Below are positions 25,561 to 39,020 of a stretch of 64,000 nt of DNA, one piece after another. This DNA comes from Carettochelys insculpta (taxonomy: Eukaryota > Chordata > Testudines > Carettochelyidae). Every line of letters begins with the position of its first letter. Position 1 is the first letter of the stretch. Under the pieces are notes generated by a model. That model was not told the origin of the DNA. It did no database searches and worked only from the letters and a program-made list of their open reading frames with translations. Made by a program: the position numbers and the translations under genes. The stretch covers positions 177,552,798-177,616,797 of the forward strand of contig NC_134138.1 in NCBI RefSeq assembly GCF_033958435.1, given 5' to 3'.

Positions 25561-28500
25561 GCATGATGAATATGTAACAGAGAGACAGTAAACAAAAAAA
25601 AATGAAATCAAAATGGACTAATCATCTGGAGAGGGTAGAAACTAGTTGCTGCAGTGTCTATTAAGTTGAGTGACTTGCCTGAGATCACTATTAATATCAA
25701 CAATAGGGAAGCTGTCTTTGTAATGTGTAAGGTAATTGCTATCTCTATTAAGGCCAAGGTGCAAACTATTGAATTTGAGAATAAATTCCAGTTCAGATGT
25801 CTCCCTTTAACAGCAGCTTACAAGGACACTTCTGGGACAGCACACCAACTTTAAATCAGACTGCAAGCCAAAAGAATTACTTGAATAAATATTTGATCTC
25901 AGCCTGTTGACTATAGTTCCTAATATCACAATTGCACTAAGTATTTTTTGTCAATCTCCTTGCATCAGTGGCTTCAGGTGAATGAACATTCAACATGCTA
26001 AAACAAGTAAAGAACGATCATCACTCTACAGTGGGACAGGAGCATTTGAATGAGCCGAAAATGTTTAATGCTAACAATCATGTTGCACATAAATTAGATT
26101 TTTCTTCAATTATAAATGAGTTTGCGCAGAAAATGCCAGAAAAGCATTCCTAAAATGAAGAGTTTTGCTTGCAGTGGAAACTGACAATTAAAGTTACATT
26201 TTTATATACATGCCATTGGTATAACGACTTAATTGTTAATAGCTAAATGTCTCATGTGTTAGATACATTGGGGTCTGGGGCCTCTAAATTCAAAGTGGCC
26301 CAGGCCTTTGTCTGAGAGGGCCTGCATGCAGTGAGGTAAAGGTGACAAGATTCAGTTTCCTAACACTTAATTTTGACCCTTTGTTATATTAGGGCAGTTG
26401 CTTTGGATTTGCACTTGGCATCCAAATATATTTAATGGAAAATTAAAGCATGCTCCTTCTTTTCTCGTATATCTTTGTATGACTTCGTCTTTCTTTTTCC
26501 AGGCCTATACAATCATTGATTTTATGACATGAGAAGCAGGGGTGCTCTTGACTCTCTGAATTAGCTCTCCATGCTACTGTGATTTTACAGGACTGGCACT
26601 TGTGTTTACTGCTGCCCTTTGTAAACTTGTCATGTTTACTCCCCTTCTTTGCCCTTTTGAAGCAGCAGCATGAGTAATAAATTGGTACTAGACATGACAT
26701 GGCAGCAGGTGAACTAGCTCCTCTCCTTTATGGTAAGAGAAAAAAACCCTAAAATTGCCTAAGAAATTATAATTTCTTAAAATGCAGAGGATAGGAAAAA
26801 TATGTGGAACATAACTGCATTTTGTCAAGTTATACGTAAGTGGTTTCTATGAGATCTATCAACATGCTAGGGCTTGTGTCTCTAGTTATTTTTGTTTTCT
26901 TTTTGTTTGTTGTTTCAGATTGCATATAATGTTACTATGTGTATTGTTTTTTTAATTTCTCATTACACTTTTAACAAGGCACTAATTAAAAAGCATTTTG
27001 CACTTCATTATAAGAAAGAAAGTCCAGGAACAAATTTCTGTCCATCTTGCATTCTATGCAATCACAACAAATGATCTAATTTTTCTGTGTGTCTCCCCGG
27101 CTATCCTATGGAAAGAACTCTCAAACTATGGCTTTTTTACTAAAATGACTATTTTACAAAATCAGGGACAATTTTCTGTCGTTAGTTCTCTCCCTATGAG
27201 TGAAAGGGACAGATATTAGCTAAGTGAGATAACACAACCAACACCATGCTACCTGTAGTAGTTTTCTAAAGATTCAGTGTACTGAAAGTCATACAGAACT
27301 CATGACCAGGGATGGGCACGGACTCAAAAATCACATCCAAAGCGCTTCACGCTTTGAGATCTGCAACTGAACCTCACTGTTCTCTTTTGTTTCAATAATG
27401 GACACAAATGAGCGCTTTGACTCCAAATAACCATGCAACTCTATGGCTTAGGGCCATATCTGCTCACAGAATAACCTTTAATTGTTCTATTTTTTGTTCA
27501 TTTTATCTTTCATAGAGTCAAGAATCTTGGCAGTAACTTCATTGCTTTTATCTCATTGTATTATTCTTCAAAGTCTTAGTGTTATTAAATAAAACATGAA
27601 AGCTGTGCTGATGTCTACTGGTACATTTTTTGAAAACTTGCTGTTTAAGGACTATTCTGGTTATAAATATCCTCTAATTTTCCTTTGCCATTTTTTTACC
27701 ACTAGAGACATTTACATAAAAATAGGATCTTGTTTCCAACTATTTGTTGGCTCCTGCACCTTTGTTGGCCACCTAAGTTATGATCTTGCTTTGAATATCC
27801 AGAGGGTATACAGCCAATAAAGTATCAGTTATGTTTAACCATTTTCGACCAAGTAAGGAATACAAGTTTAAGCTCCTGAGTCGCAGGCTTCTGGAAAAGA
27901 ATAAATGCTGTCTTCCATTATTGTATTTCAAATCTCTGTACATTTGCTTTTAACAAAAACAGTCACCTCTATTTTCTAGGATTTATAATTGCAGGGACTC
28001 AGTAATAGTTTTTGGAGCACAGAGAAATCTTCAGTTTAAAGAGAAAGATATGCTCTCTAGTTACATTTGCAATTCAATAGATTTTGCTTGTTTCCATGTT
28101 TCTAATATAACTCTCCTGACTTAACAGCACACAATATTAAGGACAATTATGAAGAAAAGGAGGCATTTGCTGACTATTTTATTAATCATTGCTACTGTGA
28201 TAGCCCCTTCAATCGAGGCCATGTTCATGTTGTGTTAGATGCTGTCAAAGTAATGGTTGCTTTGACTAGTAATATATAAATCACAGATATGACAGTATCC
28301 TTCAATATCCAGGCCAAGTCTTATGGAATTAGGTTAAACCACTGAATTACAAACACCACCTTGGGGTCCATTGTATTGGAAATTCAAATATTTGTATGCT
28401 GCTATGAGACTGTTTGGAACCTGTTTAGTAGGAAGAAGGATTAATTCAATCTCTGGGAGATCACGTGAACTTGAGATGATTAGGCTGAACAACATAGCAG

Positions 28501-29655
28501 ATATGATTGACATTCAGAGACAGTATGTGTGAAGTGGAATTCCTCACAAGAACAGGGGGAGGAAGCTTTGTCTTGAGGGGAGACCTTTTGTTTGCTGACC
28601 ACCTGTCACAGGAAGACAGTTCAAAGACTCACTCTGGATTCTGCAGGGCCAACAGGTAAAGAAAGGACTTTAGATCAACAGCTTCATTTTAAACATGCCC
28701 AGGGCCTTCTTCCTAATCCAGCTATCTGAAAGAACCTCTGGTCCATGAAGGGCCCCAGTCCCCCAGGAAAGGTTGGAAAGACTTGGCCTACTTAGGGCCC
28801 ATAAGACGTGGTGCTAGTTCAGATTCAAGACGGTAATGAACCTGTTACCATAGAATAACTGTTTTATGGGTTTCAAAGACCTAATCACCTGCCAGAGCTC
28901 ATGTTGGAGTTGGGGGGTGGGGGTAGTCTCTGGTGAGCTTCTTGGCCTGCATGTGGGGTCTTTTATTATTCTTATTATTTTCTCTCTAATGCTTTTATCT
29001 TAAAAACACAATATGCCTGTAAAGGAAGTGCTGTGTGCTAAATTATCTGGTACCAATTATGCTGTGTACCATTTCTGAAGGGGAAGGTAAGGCAGGAAGC
29101 TTAGTCAGACTGTATTTTGCAAGGAATAATGCAGTGAAGGTAGAGACTCGTCCAGCCTAAAGACCATCAGCATGAGAAATAGTGCTATGGAGGATGCTGC
29201 AGCACCATGAGGTTTTGTGCCTGGTGTCTCAACTACTGGCCCCATACTGGGGTTGAGCCACCAGCCTGTACCTGGGGTCTCACTCCTGGCCACCGTCCCC
29301 AGCTATGGCTCTCGCTTAGGATGATGACGGGCATGGATGGGGGAAGTAGGTGCGTCTCAGCACCCCAACCCTAAAAATTGTTCTAGTAATACTGCTAGAA
29401 AAACCCAGTCAGGAGGGAGAGAGAGGCCAATATCCATCCAAGAAAAGGCAGAGTCAGAAGTCTGAGTGGGAGTGCTCCAGCTGAACCACTACAGGAAAAT
29501 ACAGGTGCAGTTGCCCTGAACTGTGACATGGGCATAGGAAGAAAAACCTGCAGGATATGCTGTTTCTCCGCAAATAAAGATAGTGAAAAAAAAAAGAGAC
29601 AGAGAAGGGTTAAAAAAAGACAGGTAGAGCTGTTTCTCAGTAGGATGCTTCCAAA
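25560..29655. other. Mostly unique AT-rich sequence
   Basis: No coding signature. The patch at 27307-27440 with repeated AGCGCTT words may be a small DNA element. The stretch at 28320-29060 has LTR-like texture but no ends I can place. Inferred intron. Confidence 0.45.
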
Positions 29656-29659
29656 GTAC

Positions 29660-31222
29660 ACCACAAAAGCGCAAACCTGGAAACCCTAGACGCGCTATCA
29701 TTTCGGGTATTGGCACTCTTACTACCAGACTACCCAGTTATGCAGACTCCCTCCTCAAACCCTACACCACCAACACTCCCAGCTATCTGTGAGATACCAC
29801 TGACTTCCCAAGGAAATTACAAAACATCGGAAAACTTCCTGACAACACCATCCGTGCCACCCTGGATGTAGAGGCTCTCTACACCAATGTTCCACATGAA
29901 GATGGATTACAAGCAATGAAGAATATCATCCCTGACGTTACCACAGCCAATCTGGTGTCTGATGTCTGTAACTTTGTTCTCACCCACGATTATTTCTGAT
30001 TTGGGGACAACGTATACCTCCAGATTAGTGGCACTGCTATAGGCACCTGCGTGGCTCCACAATATGCTCATATATTTATGGCTGACTTGGAACAATGATT
30101 CCTCAGCTCTCATCCCCTATTACCCCTCCTTTACTTACAATACATTGATGACATCTTTATCATTTGGACCCATGGTATAGAGACTCTATAAGAATTCCAC
30201 AGAGACTTTAACAATCAGCACTTCACCATCAACTTATGGCTTGACCACTCCACACAAGAGATACATTTTCTGGACACTGCAGTAAAAATCAATGATGATC
30301 TGATCAGTACCACACTCTACCGGAAACCCACTGACCGCTATGCTTACCTGCATGCTTCTAGCTTCCATCCTGCACACACAACACAATCCATCATTTACAG
30401 TCAAGCCCTTAGGTACAATCGCATCTGCTCTGATCCTACTGACAGAGACCAAAAACTACAAGATCTCTACCAAACATTCATAAACCTGAATTACCTACCA
30501 GGAGAATTTAAAAAAACAAATCAACAGGGCCAGATGAATACCCAGAAACCAACTACTCCAAGATAGGCCCAAAAAAGCCAATAACAGAACATCCGTGGTC
30601 ATTACCTACAGCCCCCCAACTCAAACCACTGCAATGCATCATTAAAGACCTACAACCTATCCTAAATCAGGATGCCACACTCCAGAAGGCCCTAACAGAC
30701 AGGCCTGTTCTCTCCTTTAGACACCCTCCCAACCTTATGAGGATTCTCACTAGCAGCCACAGGCTATACACAATAATACCAGTCCTGGAACTTTTCCTTG
30801 CAAAAGCCCCCCTGCCAACTTTGTCCACATACCTTTGTCTGGAGGTACCATCACTGGACCTAACCATGTTATTCATAGAATCACGGGCACATTCTCCTGT
30901 TCCTCAGCTAACACCATATATGCCATCATGTGCCAACAGTGTCCACATACCATATATATAGGACAGACTGTAAACACTTTTTGACAAAATATGAATGGAC
31001 ACAAAACAGACATAAAAAAAACTCCTAATACACAAACCTGTCAGCCAGCACTTTGCTGGAGTGGGCCATTCTGTTAATGACCTGAAAGTCTGCGTTTTAC
31101 TGAAAAGGAACTTTAACAACTGTTTACGGAGGGAACGCTCAGAACTGTCACTTATGTTCAAATTCGACACATTAACATGTGGTTTGAACAAGGACAGCAA
31201 TTACTTGCTCCATTAAAAGGAC
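29660..31222 (+). pseudogene. Penelope-like reverse transcriptase with GIY-YIG endonuclease, decayed
   Basis: One frame runs about 290 codons with only four stops (29790 TGA, 29997 TGA, 30096 TGA, 30189 TAA). Motif A is DVEALYTNVPH, motif B is ISGTAIGTCVAP and motif C is YIDD at 30141-30152. A TAG then ends this frame near 30564, after which the frame shifts. Remnants of the linker reach MRILTSSHRLY and VLELFLAKAP near 30740-30800. The endonuclease begins near 30910 (YAIMCQQC and TIYIGQT), shifts frame again, and ends with KPVSQHFAGVGHSVNDLKVC before a TAA near 31214. The intact protein nicks DNA and reverse transcribes the element RNA; this copy is dead. Confidence 0.82.
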
Positions 31223-31500
31223 TCTTTTACCTAATTTGTTTGATCTAATTCTTAACTTCCCCACCCCACACCCCTCTCCTGCCACACCTCTGCTCTTCTG
31301 ATTTGCCAACCTTGATAACAATTTTTCTGATTTGTCAACCTTGATAATGATTTTTGGACCTCTGTGATTTATATATTGAGTCTGTTCTGGTATGGCTATA
31401 ATCTGAAGAAGTGGGTCTGTCCCAGGAAAGCTCATCACCTAATAAATTATTCTGTTAGTCTTTAAAGTGCTACATGACTGCTTTTTTGTTTTGATACAAA
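29660..31500 (+). mobile_element. Penelope-like element, 5'-truncated
   Basis: It contains the reverse transcriptase and GIY-YIG endonuclease parts followed by a non-coding tail. The tail at about 31395-31490 (CTGAAGAAGTGGGTCTGTCC through AAAGTGCTACATGACTGC) is shared with several short fragments elsewhere in the window, which supports this as the true 3' end. Penelope-like elements are an ancient retroelement class related to telomerase and are common in turtles. Confidence 0.85.
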
Positions 31501-31664
31501 CTGTTGTTGTTATTGTTGCAAATATAGCTTCATGTTCACTTCAAGACAATGCACATGGATGGGGGAAGAGATAATTAAACCTGAGCATTGCGAATTAAAA
31601 ACAAAACAAACACCAAAGCCTTTTCCCAGATATAATGTAGGACATTAAAAACTGTACCTATGGT

Positions 31665-31790
31665 ACATATCAGAGACAAAGCTGAGTTAGTCTGTACCTT
31701 CAAAAACAACAAGAAAGCCTGTGGCACCTTATAGACTAACATATTTTGGAGCAGAAGCTTTTTCAAAGTACCTGCTTTGTCAAATGTACT
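31665..31790 (-). repeat. Penelope-like element tail fragment
   Basis: It contains CTGAGTTAGTCTGTACC, then AGAAAGCCTGTGGCACCTTA and TAGACTAACATATTTTGGAG, the variant tail that accompanies Penelope-like copies in turtles. It lies 165 bp after the end of the large Penelope copy, in opposite orientation. Confidence 0.65.
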
Positions 31791-34105
31791 TTTGATAACA
31801 TATAGGTGGTCACCTTTGTATACACATCCCTGCTCTGCTTGAACTCTTCGCCTAAGTTAACCAGAAGCTCCTCTAGCCTGGATAATGTAGCAGGGAGAAG
31901 CTTTAAAAACACTAGATTCTGCCGGTAGCCTGTCCTTCAAACTGTGCTGAACACACATAACAGTGATAACCTTGACTTCCACTCCTTTCACTCAGCCTTC
32001 CACTGAGAGTTGTTATTCAGTCAGATCAATGGCAATTGGCTGTGGTGCAATAATTATACCAGTGAATTAGGGTCTTGCGAGAGATTGTGTTCTGTTTTGG
32101 CATGCACACCAGAATTCTGTTTTTTTGTTTTTTGGGCACTCAGATTCTTTTATTTAATAAAATGTCCCACTTTGAAGATACAGTGAATCTCAATAGAATA
32201 AGCAAAGAAAGCATGAGACTCACGCTCTTACAGGCTAAAACCTAAGTGTAAAACGTTAAAAAGACAAAGCAATGCCATCAATTGAAGGATGCAGAATAAT
32301 TTGCACAATAGCATTTATGATGGATGATGCATAACATTGCAAAAAACAAGGAAACTTTTTGATTCTCATAAGATCCTGGGAAAATATAAACCATATATGC
32401 TTCATCTGACCCCTCTATTTTCCAGGATCTTCCAGGCACCCTGCCTAGTCCTGTTCTGTAATATTTCCTCACTCTACTGATTTAACCAAGGTTTGTTGTG
32501 CCTGCATAATGCCCTGAATGAATCTAATGAGGAGGAAACTCTGTGGCTGCACCACACACACATCTGCATGGTGGATGTTGTCAGTATCGCGTCTACTAAT
32601 CTGTACTCTAATGAAGAGAGCTAATTCCTCATTTTGGAACTTGGCTTAATTCCGTGCACTTAGCCTGCAAATTTGTAAGGCAGGAAAAGAAATCTAAACT
32701 AGAACCACTTGCAGGTAATATGCGCTTCACTCGACCCGTCCCAAATACGGTCAGCCCAGGTTACTTTGAAAAATACCAGCGACTGTAATGACACTGCAGC
32801 TATATAACAGGAACATCATGGACAGAGGGAAGGTGGGCTTTCCCGCACTATCTCAGCAAGATGTCTCAATACTGACCTTGAAGGCAAGCATGCACACGTC
32901 AGAGGGGTAGTAATGTCCATCCCTCCTAGTCCTTGAACCCTCTGTTACTGTTGGCAAGGAAACCAAACATGGTGGTGATTTTTGCGATGCGAAACTTGGA
33001 AACTGGCTAAGTCCTTACAGCTTTTCATACACTTCAAACATTTGTAAGGTGGTGGTAATGATTTTCTAACTTTGGCAAGAGAAGCGGGATTCAGGCACAT
33101 GATCTATATGCAAAAGTTTTCATAACCTGCCTAATTCTTGCAGTTTGTTCTAGAGGAACTCTAAGAAAAAAACTAAGGCGGACAATATTAAAACACACAA
33201 AGAGAAATAATACTGATCCTCTAGCACCTGTGGGATAGTGCTGTCTGGTGTCTACAGTTACCTAGGTCAGGTCTACACTAGGAGGTAAAACTGATTTTAG
33301 ATATGCAAATCCAGCTAGGAGAATTGCCCCTAGTATTACTGGCAGGGCTTGGACACTTTAACTTTCATTCATCAGCCTTAGGACTAAGGCCACTAAGTAC
33401 AGTGAAAAATACTGCAATGACACATCCTGATCCCTGCAATTTAGCGATAGAAGAATATTTCCAGTTTATTGGGTATCACTAATGCACAATGTTTTTAGCT
33501 GTCTTTCTCTTTGTGGCTTCAATCCAAGTTTCTCTTCTCACTCCCTCTGCAACAGCATATGGTTCATGTCTTCTTGCAATGTTTTTACTATCTAAACTCT
33601 TCTCTCCCTCTGCTGCTTTATCTTCCTTTTTCCCTACAATTTTGATGGTATTTCCCTCTCTATATTTTCTCTCTCATATTATTTCCTACTTTCTCCCCAA
33701 GCATTCCCCATATGTAAAGAGGATGAACACCCCCAGGGCCATATAAGGCTTCCTTGTCCAGCCAACTTTTCAGGACTAGAGTCAGGGCTTTAGAAGATTG
33801 CACTGACAAGGGAACACCAGTCTAGTCTGGTGGTATCCTAACTCTGAGCAGCCCATACAGCTGACATGTCTGGAAATAGCTGCCAACTCAGAGAGACAAT
33901 GGATCCATTGTGGCAACAATACACTCACATGAAACAGTCAGGGTGGAGTGTGGAGGCCCAGCCTTTCTCCTCCTGACATCCTGATCCGCACCTTATCTCC
34001 CACCAAATTTATATCTTTTATCAGGTACTGGTCTTGTTAGGGGAACCTCAGTAGGGCAGGTCTAGGGAGAAGAGATGAGCTCTCAGATACTTTATCTGAG
34101 CCACT
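31790..34105. other. No gene recognised
   Basis: Contains only the MITE fragment at 33266. Inferred intron. Confidence 0.5.
33266..33345. repeat. One-ended fragment of the GGCCAGGTCTACAC MITE type
   Basis: GTCAGGTCTACACTAGGAGG, then TAGATATGCAAATCCAGCTA aligns with the left ends at 42448 and 50335. No right end was found. Confidence 0.45.
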
Positions 34106-34109
34106 CTGT

Positions 34110-34529
34110 GGCTGAGTTTACACTACAGGAATCTTTCAAAAGATGATCTTCCAGAAGAGCTTCTTTCAACAGAGCATGTCCACACACAAAAAAGTGCATT
34201 GAAAGATTGACCCACTCTTTCGATAGAGAGCATCCACACAGCCCACTCTCCTTCAAAAGAATGGGTCAGGGATTGAATAATCTGGTGCCATGAGGACTGC
34301 ACTTTTGAAAAAAGAGTCCCTGGGGAATCTACACATGCTTTTTTTCCAAAATAAGCTTTCAAAAGTAGGCATTCTTGCTGATCTGGGAGTGGAAGAATGC
34401 TTCCAGAAGAAGTCCTGTAGTCTTTTGATTTTGGATTAAAAGGGTGCATTTTGTGTGTGGACGCTCCGCATAATCTTTCAAAAAAAAGGGCCTGATTTTC
34501 CAAAGGAACTTGGTAGCATAGACAAAGCC
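34110..34529. mobile_element. Harbinger-type MITE, relative of the 55.9-kb element
   Basis: The ends GGCTGAGTTTACACTACAGG and GGTAGCATAGACAAAGCC are inverted. The arms carry CACACACAAAAAAGTGCAT and CTTTCAAAAG words matching the arms of 55877-57287. No coding sequence remains. Confidence 0.7.
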
Positions 34530-35105
34530 TAAGACTACCGCTGCTAAGTGAGTACATCTTATCTCCTGCATCTTTTGCCCATTCTTATGATGATAAAATG
34601 GACCTTGAATTTGTTTAGTAGAATGGGCACTTGGTGCTTTAAATTTCATATTGTCCTTAGTGCCATAATTCAGTTCTATATTAAAGATATATTCAGAGAG
34701 CAGTAAAGCCATTCAGGTTTCATATTATCAGCAAGATGAGACATATTGCACTCATATGGCTGACTACAAAATTATCATTTATGTCCCATTTCACAACTTA
34801 TAGTTATTCTGACTGTACACTTTTATTTTGTTTTAGTGGGGCCTAAGAGCAGAAAAAGTAATAAAACCTGAATCTGAATTCAGCTCCAATCTTAGCCAGG
34901 ATTTATTTAATTTAAACCAAAGGGAACCTTATACTGATGTCCACTTTCACAGAAAATCACAAAAGAAGATAGCCTAGACTATAAATGAAGCAAATGTAAA
35001 AAATATGTCATTACAGAGATCCATTTGCAAAATAGTTTGTTTTTTTTTCTTCAAAAGTCTAAAGTCCCTTTCTCCCCCCTTTGGTCTTCAAACATGTGAA
35101 AGCTA

Positions 35106-35515
35106 GGCTATGTCTACACTAGCCCAAATTTCTGAAATGGCCATGCATATGGCCGTTTTGAAGATTACTAACGAGGCGCTGAAGCACATATTCACAGTGC
35201 CTCATTAGCATGCTGGCAGCTGTGGCACTTCGAAATTGCTGCAGCTCACTGCCACACAGCTCGTCTGGATGGGGCTCCTTTTCGAAAGGACCTGGGGAAC
35301 TTTGAAATCCCCTTATTCCTATCAGTAAATAGGACTAAGGGGATTTCCAAGTTGGTGGGCTTCTTTTGAAAAGGAGCCCTGTCTGGACGAGCCACGGCAA
35401 TTTTGAAGTGCCATGGCCGCCGGCTTGCTATTGAGGCACTGAATACGTATTTCAGTGCCTCATTCATAATCTCTGCAATGGCCACTGATAATTTCAGATT
35501 TGATGTGTGCAGGAA
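35106..35515. mobile_element. Long-palindrome MITE, worn copy, right end lost
   Basis: The left end is GGCTATGTCTACACTAGCCC, and inside are GGGCTCCTTTTCGAAAGGAC and AAAAGGAGCCCTGTCTGGAC around a central mirror at about 35315. Same family as 48769, 51683 and 59861, with more substitutions. Confidence 0.75.
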
Positions 35516-35928
35516 GCTTAGGGTATGTTTGTAGGGGACCTACATTTCACGTGGCTTATAAGTTGCTATTTAAATTGTGTTGTTGTAGAAAGAAAACTTA
35601 AGTTCACGTTTTGAGTCTGACTCTTCACTGTAATCCAAACTGTTGTGCCCAAGTAGTCACTTGAATTTCAAAGGTGTTGAGCCCCTGAAACTCCCATGGA
35701 ATTCAGTGACATTTTGGTTACCTATTACTTTTGAAAATGAACCATGAAATTGTGAGTAATTAGTTCACAATAAAAGATATTTCAAATTTCCTAAATATTG
35801 TCCATACTTCACTGCAAAGCAGCACCAGTCCTAATGACTTCTGCCTCCAGGCAAACTTGGGATATGAATGGTTACAGAACTGTGCAATTTTACTGTCCTG
35901 AATGATATCCCCTAGAACTTAATATATG

Positions 35929-36113
35929 GGCTACGCCTACACTTAAGAAAAACTTCGAAATGGCCATGCTAATGGCCAAATCAAAGAATACTAAGGAGGC
36001 ACTGAAATGAATATTTAGTGCCTCATTAGCATGCCACCAGCGATTCATTAGTATTCTTCCATTTGTCCCTTAGCATGGCCATTTTGAAGTTTTTCATAAG
36101 TGTAGACATGGCC
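35929..36113. mobile_element. Short palindromic MITE (185 bp)
   Basis: The ends GGCTACGCCTACACTTAAG and CATAAGTGTAGACATGGCC are inverted, and the arms share AAAAACTTCGAAATGGCCAT / TGGCCATTTTGAAGTTTTTC. It looks like a deletion form of the long-palindrome family. Confidence 0.7.
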
Positions 36114-36967
36114 ATGATCTGCATTCTGTGCATATTAACCATAGCTTACTCTATTCTTAGTTTAGCTATATGAACCCTCATCCTTTGCAATAGCAAAACA
36201 GTACCCCCACCTGACATATATTCCACTTAACCAAAATATAATGTAATTATAAAATGTAATCTCACCTATAACTTTTCCCAGGAACAGTGCCTTTGGGGAG
36301 TTGAGCTGAGTGTCAGATGCTGTCGGCAGGCTGTAACTTGCTGGAGGATAGTGATCAAGCTGGGGAAAGTCAAAAACAAGAGGACACTTTTAGACTCAGA
36401 TCCCATTACACTGCTAGCGAATCAGAGCTTCGTTTTAGATCTCACTTTCTGGATGCTCTTGTTTTATCTGTGATAACAGTGACCGCACCCTCAGGAGCCA
36501 CAGTCAAACCAATATTTTGCAGGGAATTCATTGCAGCATCAGTGGTTACAAATAAATGAAGGGTAGTTGGGGACATGCCTACTAAGCCCTTAGGACCCTG
36601 CACAAAAAAATAAAATGAGAGGTGTGAATGGCCCCAAAGGACACAGCTTTCTAGAAGATTCTGAGCTCATATAAGTACAATTATTTCTACAATGTGACTA
36701 TATATAGGCAATACTCTCAAAAAACTACAGTTACTGGTGACCAGCTTCTATATCTTCATTATGCAAACTGCCCAAGCAATAGCTGCACTGCAGAATTTCT
36801 CGTAGTTGTTAAGTTCAGCAGGAAGAAAATGCATTGGAGATATCGTAAGACCTGTAGAAAACCTCAGTGAGTATGTTTAGATATGCTTTTCAACTGTATG
36901 TACCTTTGTTGTCCACCCACTCTTTAAAGCTTAGTCATAGATGTACACACCACATTAAAATCTTAAC

Positions 36968-37068
36968 GTTCAGCCATTTTTGAATCATCTGTATGGAAAA
37001 GATTGTAGCAATATTTCCTTACTTTAGGCAAATTATGATTTCTTTACATAATTCAAAAATGGCTGAAC
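36968..37068. repeat. 18-bp perfect inverted repeat with a 65-bp loop
   Basis: GTTCAGCCATTTTTGAAT at 36968-36985 and its exact reverse complement at 37051-37068. It could be the core of a small inverted-repeat element or a hairpin; no termini or target duplication were found. Confidence 0.7.
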
Positions 37069-38889
37069 AGATTTCCTCAGACTCGCAACAAGAAAAAAGT
37101 TCATCTTTCAGCTGAGATGGGGAATGTAACATTTCAGTCTACATGAAGATTTTTTTCAGAGTTATAAGCAGGTGAAGACAAAGAGTTAAAAATAAAACTG
37201 GATTGTGACATTAAACACAGTAGGTGCTACAAAACACACACTAAATTAAATACCTGATATCAGTTTCCATGGTAAAAGGGAAACTGGCATGTAGCATCAC
37301 ATGCATAATTTCCATTAACATTGCTTTGAATTAGGAGTGCATCATGTGAGGATGCACATCTTTTCTTTCAGGAGACAAAATGGTCTTAAATCTGAGTTAG
37401 GAATTCAAAACAGTGTAGGACTCAGTATTGTCGTCAGCAGAATCATCATGATTACTGAGCTAACAAAAATTTGCACAAGGCATGTCTGGAACTGACTGTT
37501 GAAATAATTACCCGGGGCCTGATTTTTCTGTCTTTCACAACTGGTTTTAGATTAGTCTAACACCATAGACTTCAAGAAAATTATTTCTGATTCATTCTTG
37601 TGTGGGAGGAGAATCACACTCATCTTTGTGGAAAACCAGAATAGAACTAATTTTCCTGTCTTTTTTTCTCTGATATTTGTACTTCTCTAAATCAGGGATA
37701 ATTCCACTGAAGTAAAACTACTGTTAGTTGGAAGATAACCAGGTTCAGAAGCACTGAACTTTGTTTTGAAATTGGCTTACATTTCCTTTGAATGCACGTA
37801 TCTCCATCATCCACCAACGAAGAGCTCTGTCTAAATATTTATTTTTACGGTAGCACAGAATTGTAGCCATGAGAGCTCTCAGTTTGAGATTACTAGGACA
37901 CCTGTTACACTTATTTGTACTGTGGGAGCACCCCAGAGCACCAATCATGGGCCCATTATGCCAGTAACTGTACAAACATATAGCAAAAATACGGCTCTTG
38001 CTCCATAAATATCATTACACCTGGATAATGAACCTGGAAAGAAAAGGCAAATTAAATTATTATTCAGTGTGAGCATCTTTATCGAAAGACATTAGGCACT
38101 GATCTCACCCCTCTGTTGTATGGTGAAACATCTTTTGACTTTAGCGCGAGATCCAAATGTGTAAGAATTGACCTCAATGAGCTGGGCCAAGTATATTTAA
38201 AGGCTGCTTTGTGCTCTGGGATGAAGACTGTATTCACCAACTCTGCTCCTTAGGCAAATTGACACTCTCTGAGGAGGGCCACTATGGAGCTGTGGAATCA
38301 ACTCCCTCAGGAACTACTGACCATCAAAGACCTCACCAGCTTCTGCACCAAATGCCAGGAAACTTCCTTAACTTTGCCTTCTCTAATATAAACACATTAG
38401 AGTGTGTACTTTTATGGCAAAACACCTTCTCCCCAGCCAAAACCCCACTAAAGCACAACATGCTGAAGCATGGGGTCATGACAGCTTCTCAATGAAATGT
38501 CTGCAAGAATTTTTTAACTTAGGCAAAATAACCTATTTTCCCGCAACCATCTTAGCTGAAACTACCCCAGGGATTGCTTGAGGCTGACATGAGGCATGGG
38601 AAATCTCTCCCGGAACAATTTAAGTTTGGCAAAGTTACAAATAACTGAGAACAAGGATGTGTAAGGAAACCTCAGTCACATGTAGCACCACTTGTGCTGC
38701 CTAGAATGAAAAGGAGTGACAAATTACTCTTACATCTCTGCCCCAGCTACCTGTAGCGAGAGCAGTGCACGGGGGAACTTTTCATTTGGAGAAACTCAAA
38801 CCTCAGTTCCACTTCTTCCATACAGAAAGCTGGCCAGTGTATGCTAATATGAGGGGAAGCTATGCTATATCAGGGACACAGTAAATCAA

Positions 38890-39020
38890 GTATCGGAGGG
38901 GTAGCTGTGTTAGTCTGGATCTGTAACAGCAACGAAGGGTCCTGTGGAACCTTATAGACTAATAGAAAAGTTTTGAGCATGAGCTTTCGTGAGCACAGAC
39001 TCACTTAATTAGATGTAAAT
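38890..39020 (-). repeat. Penelope-like element tail fragment
   Basis: GGTAGCTGTGTTAGTCTGG, then CCTGTGGAACCTTATAGACT and GAGCATGAGCTTTCGTGAGC. This is the same tail type as at 31665 and is orientated towards the minus strand. Confidence 0.7.
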
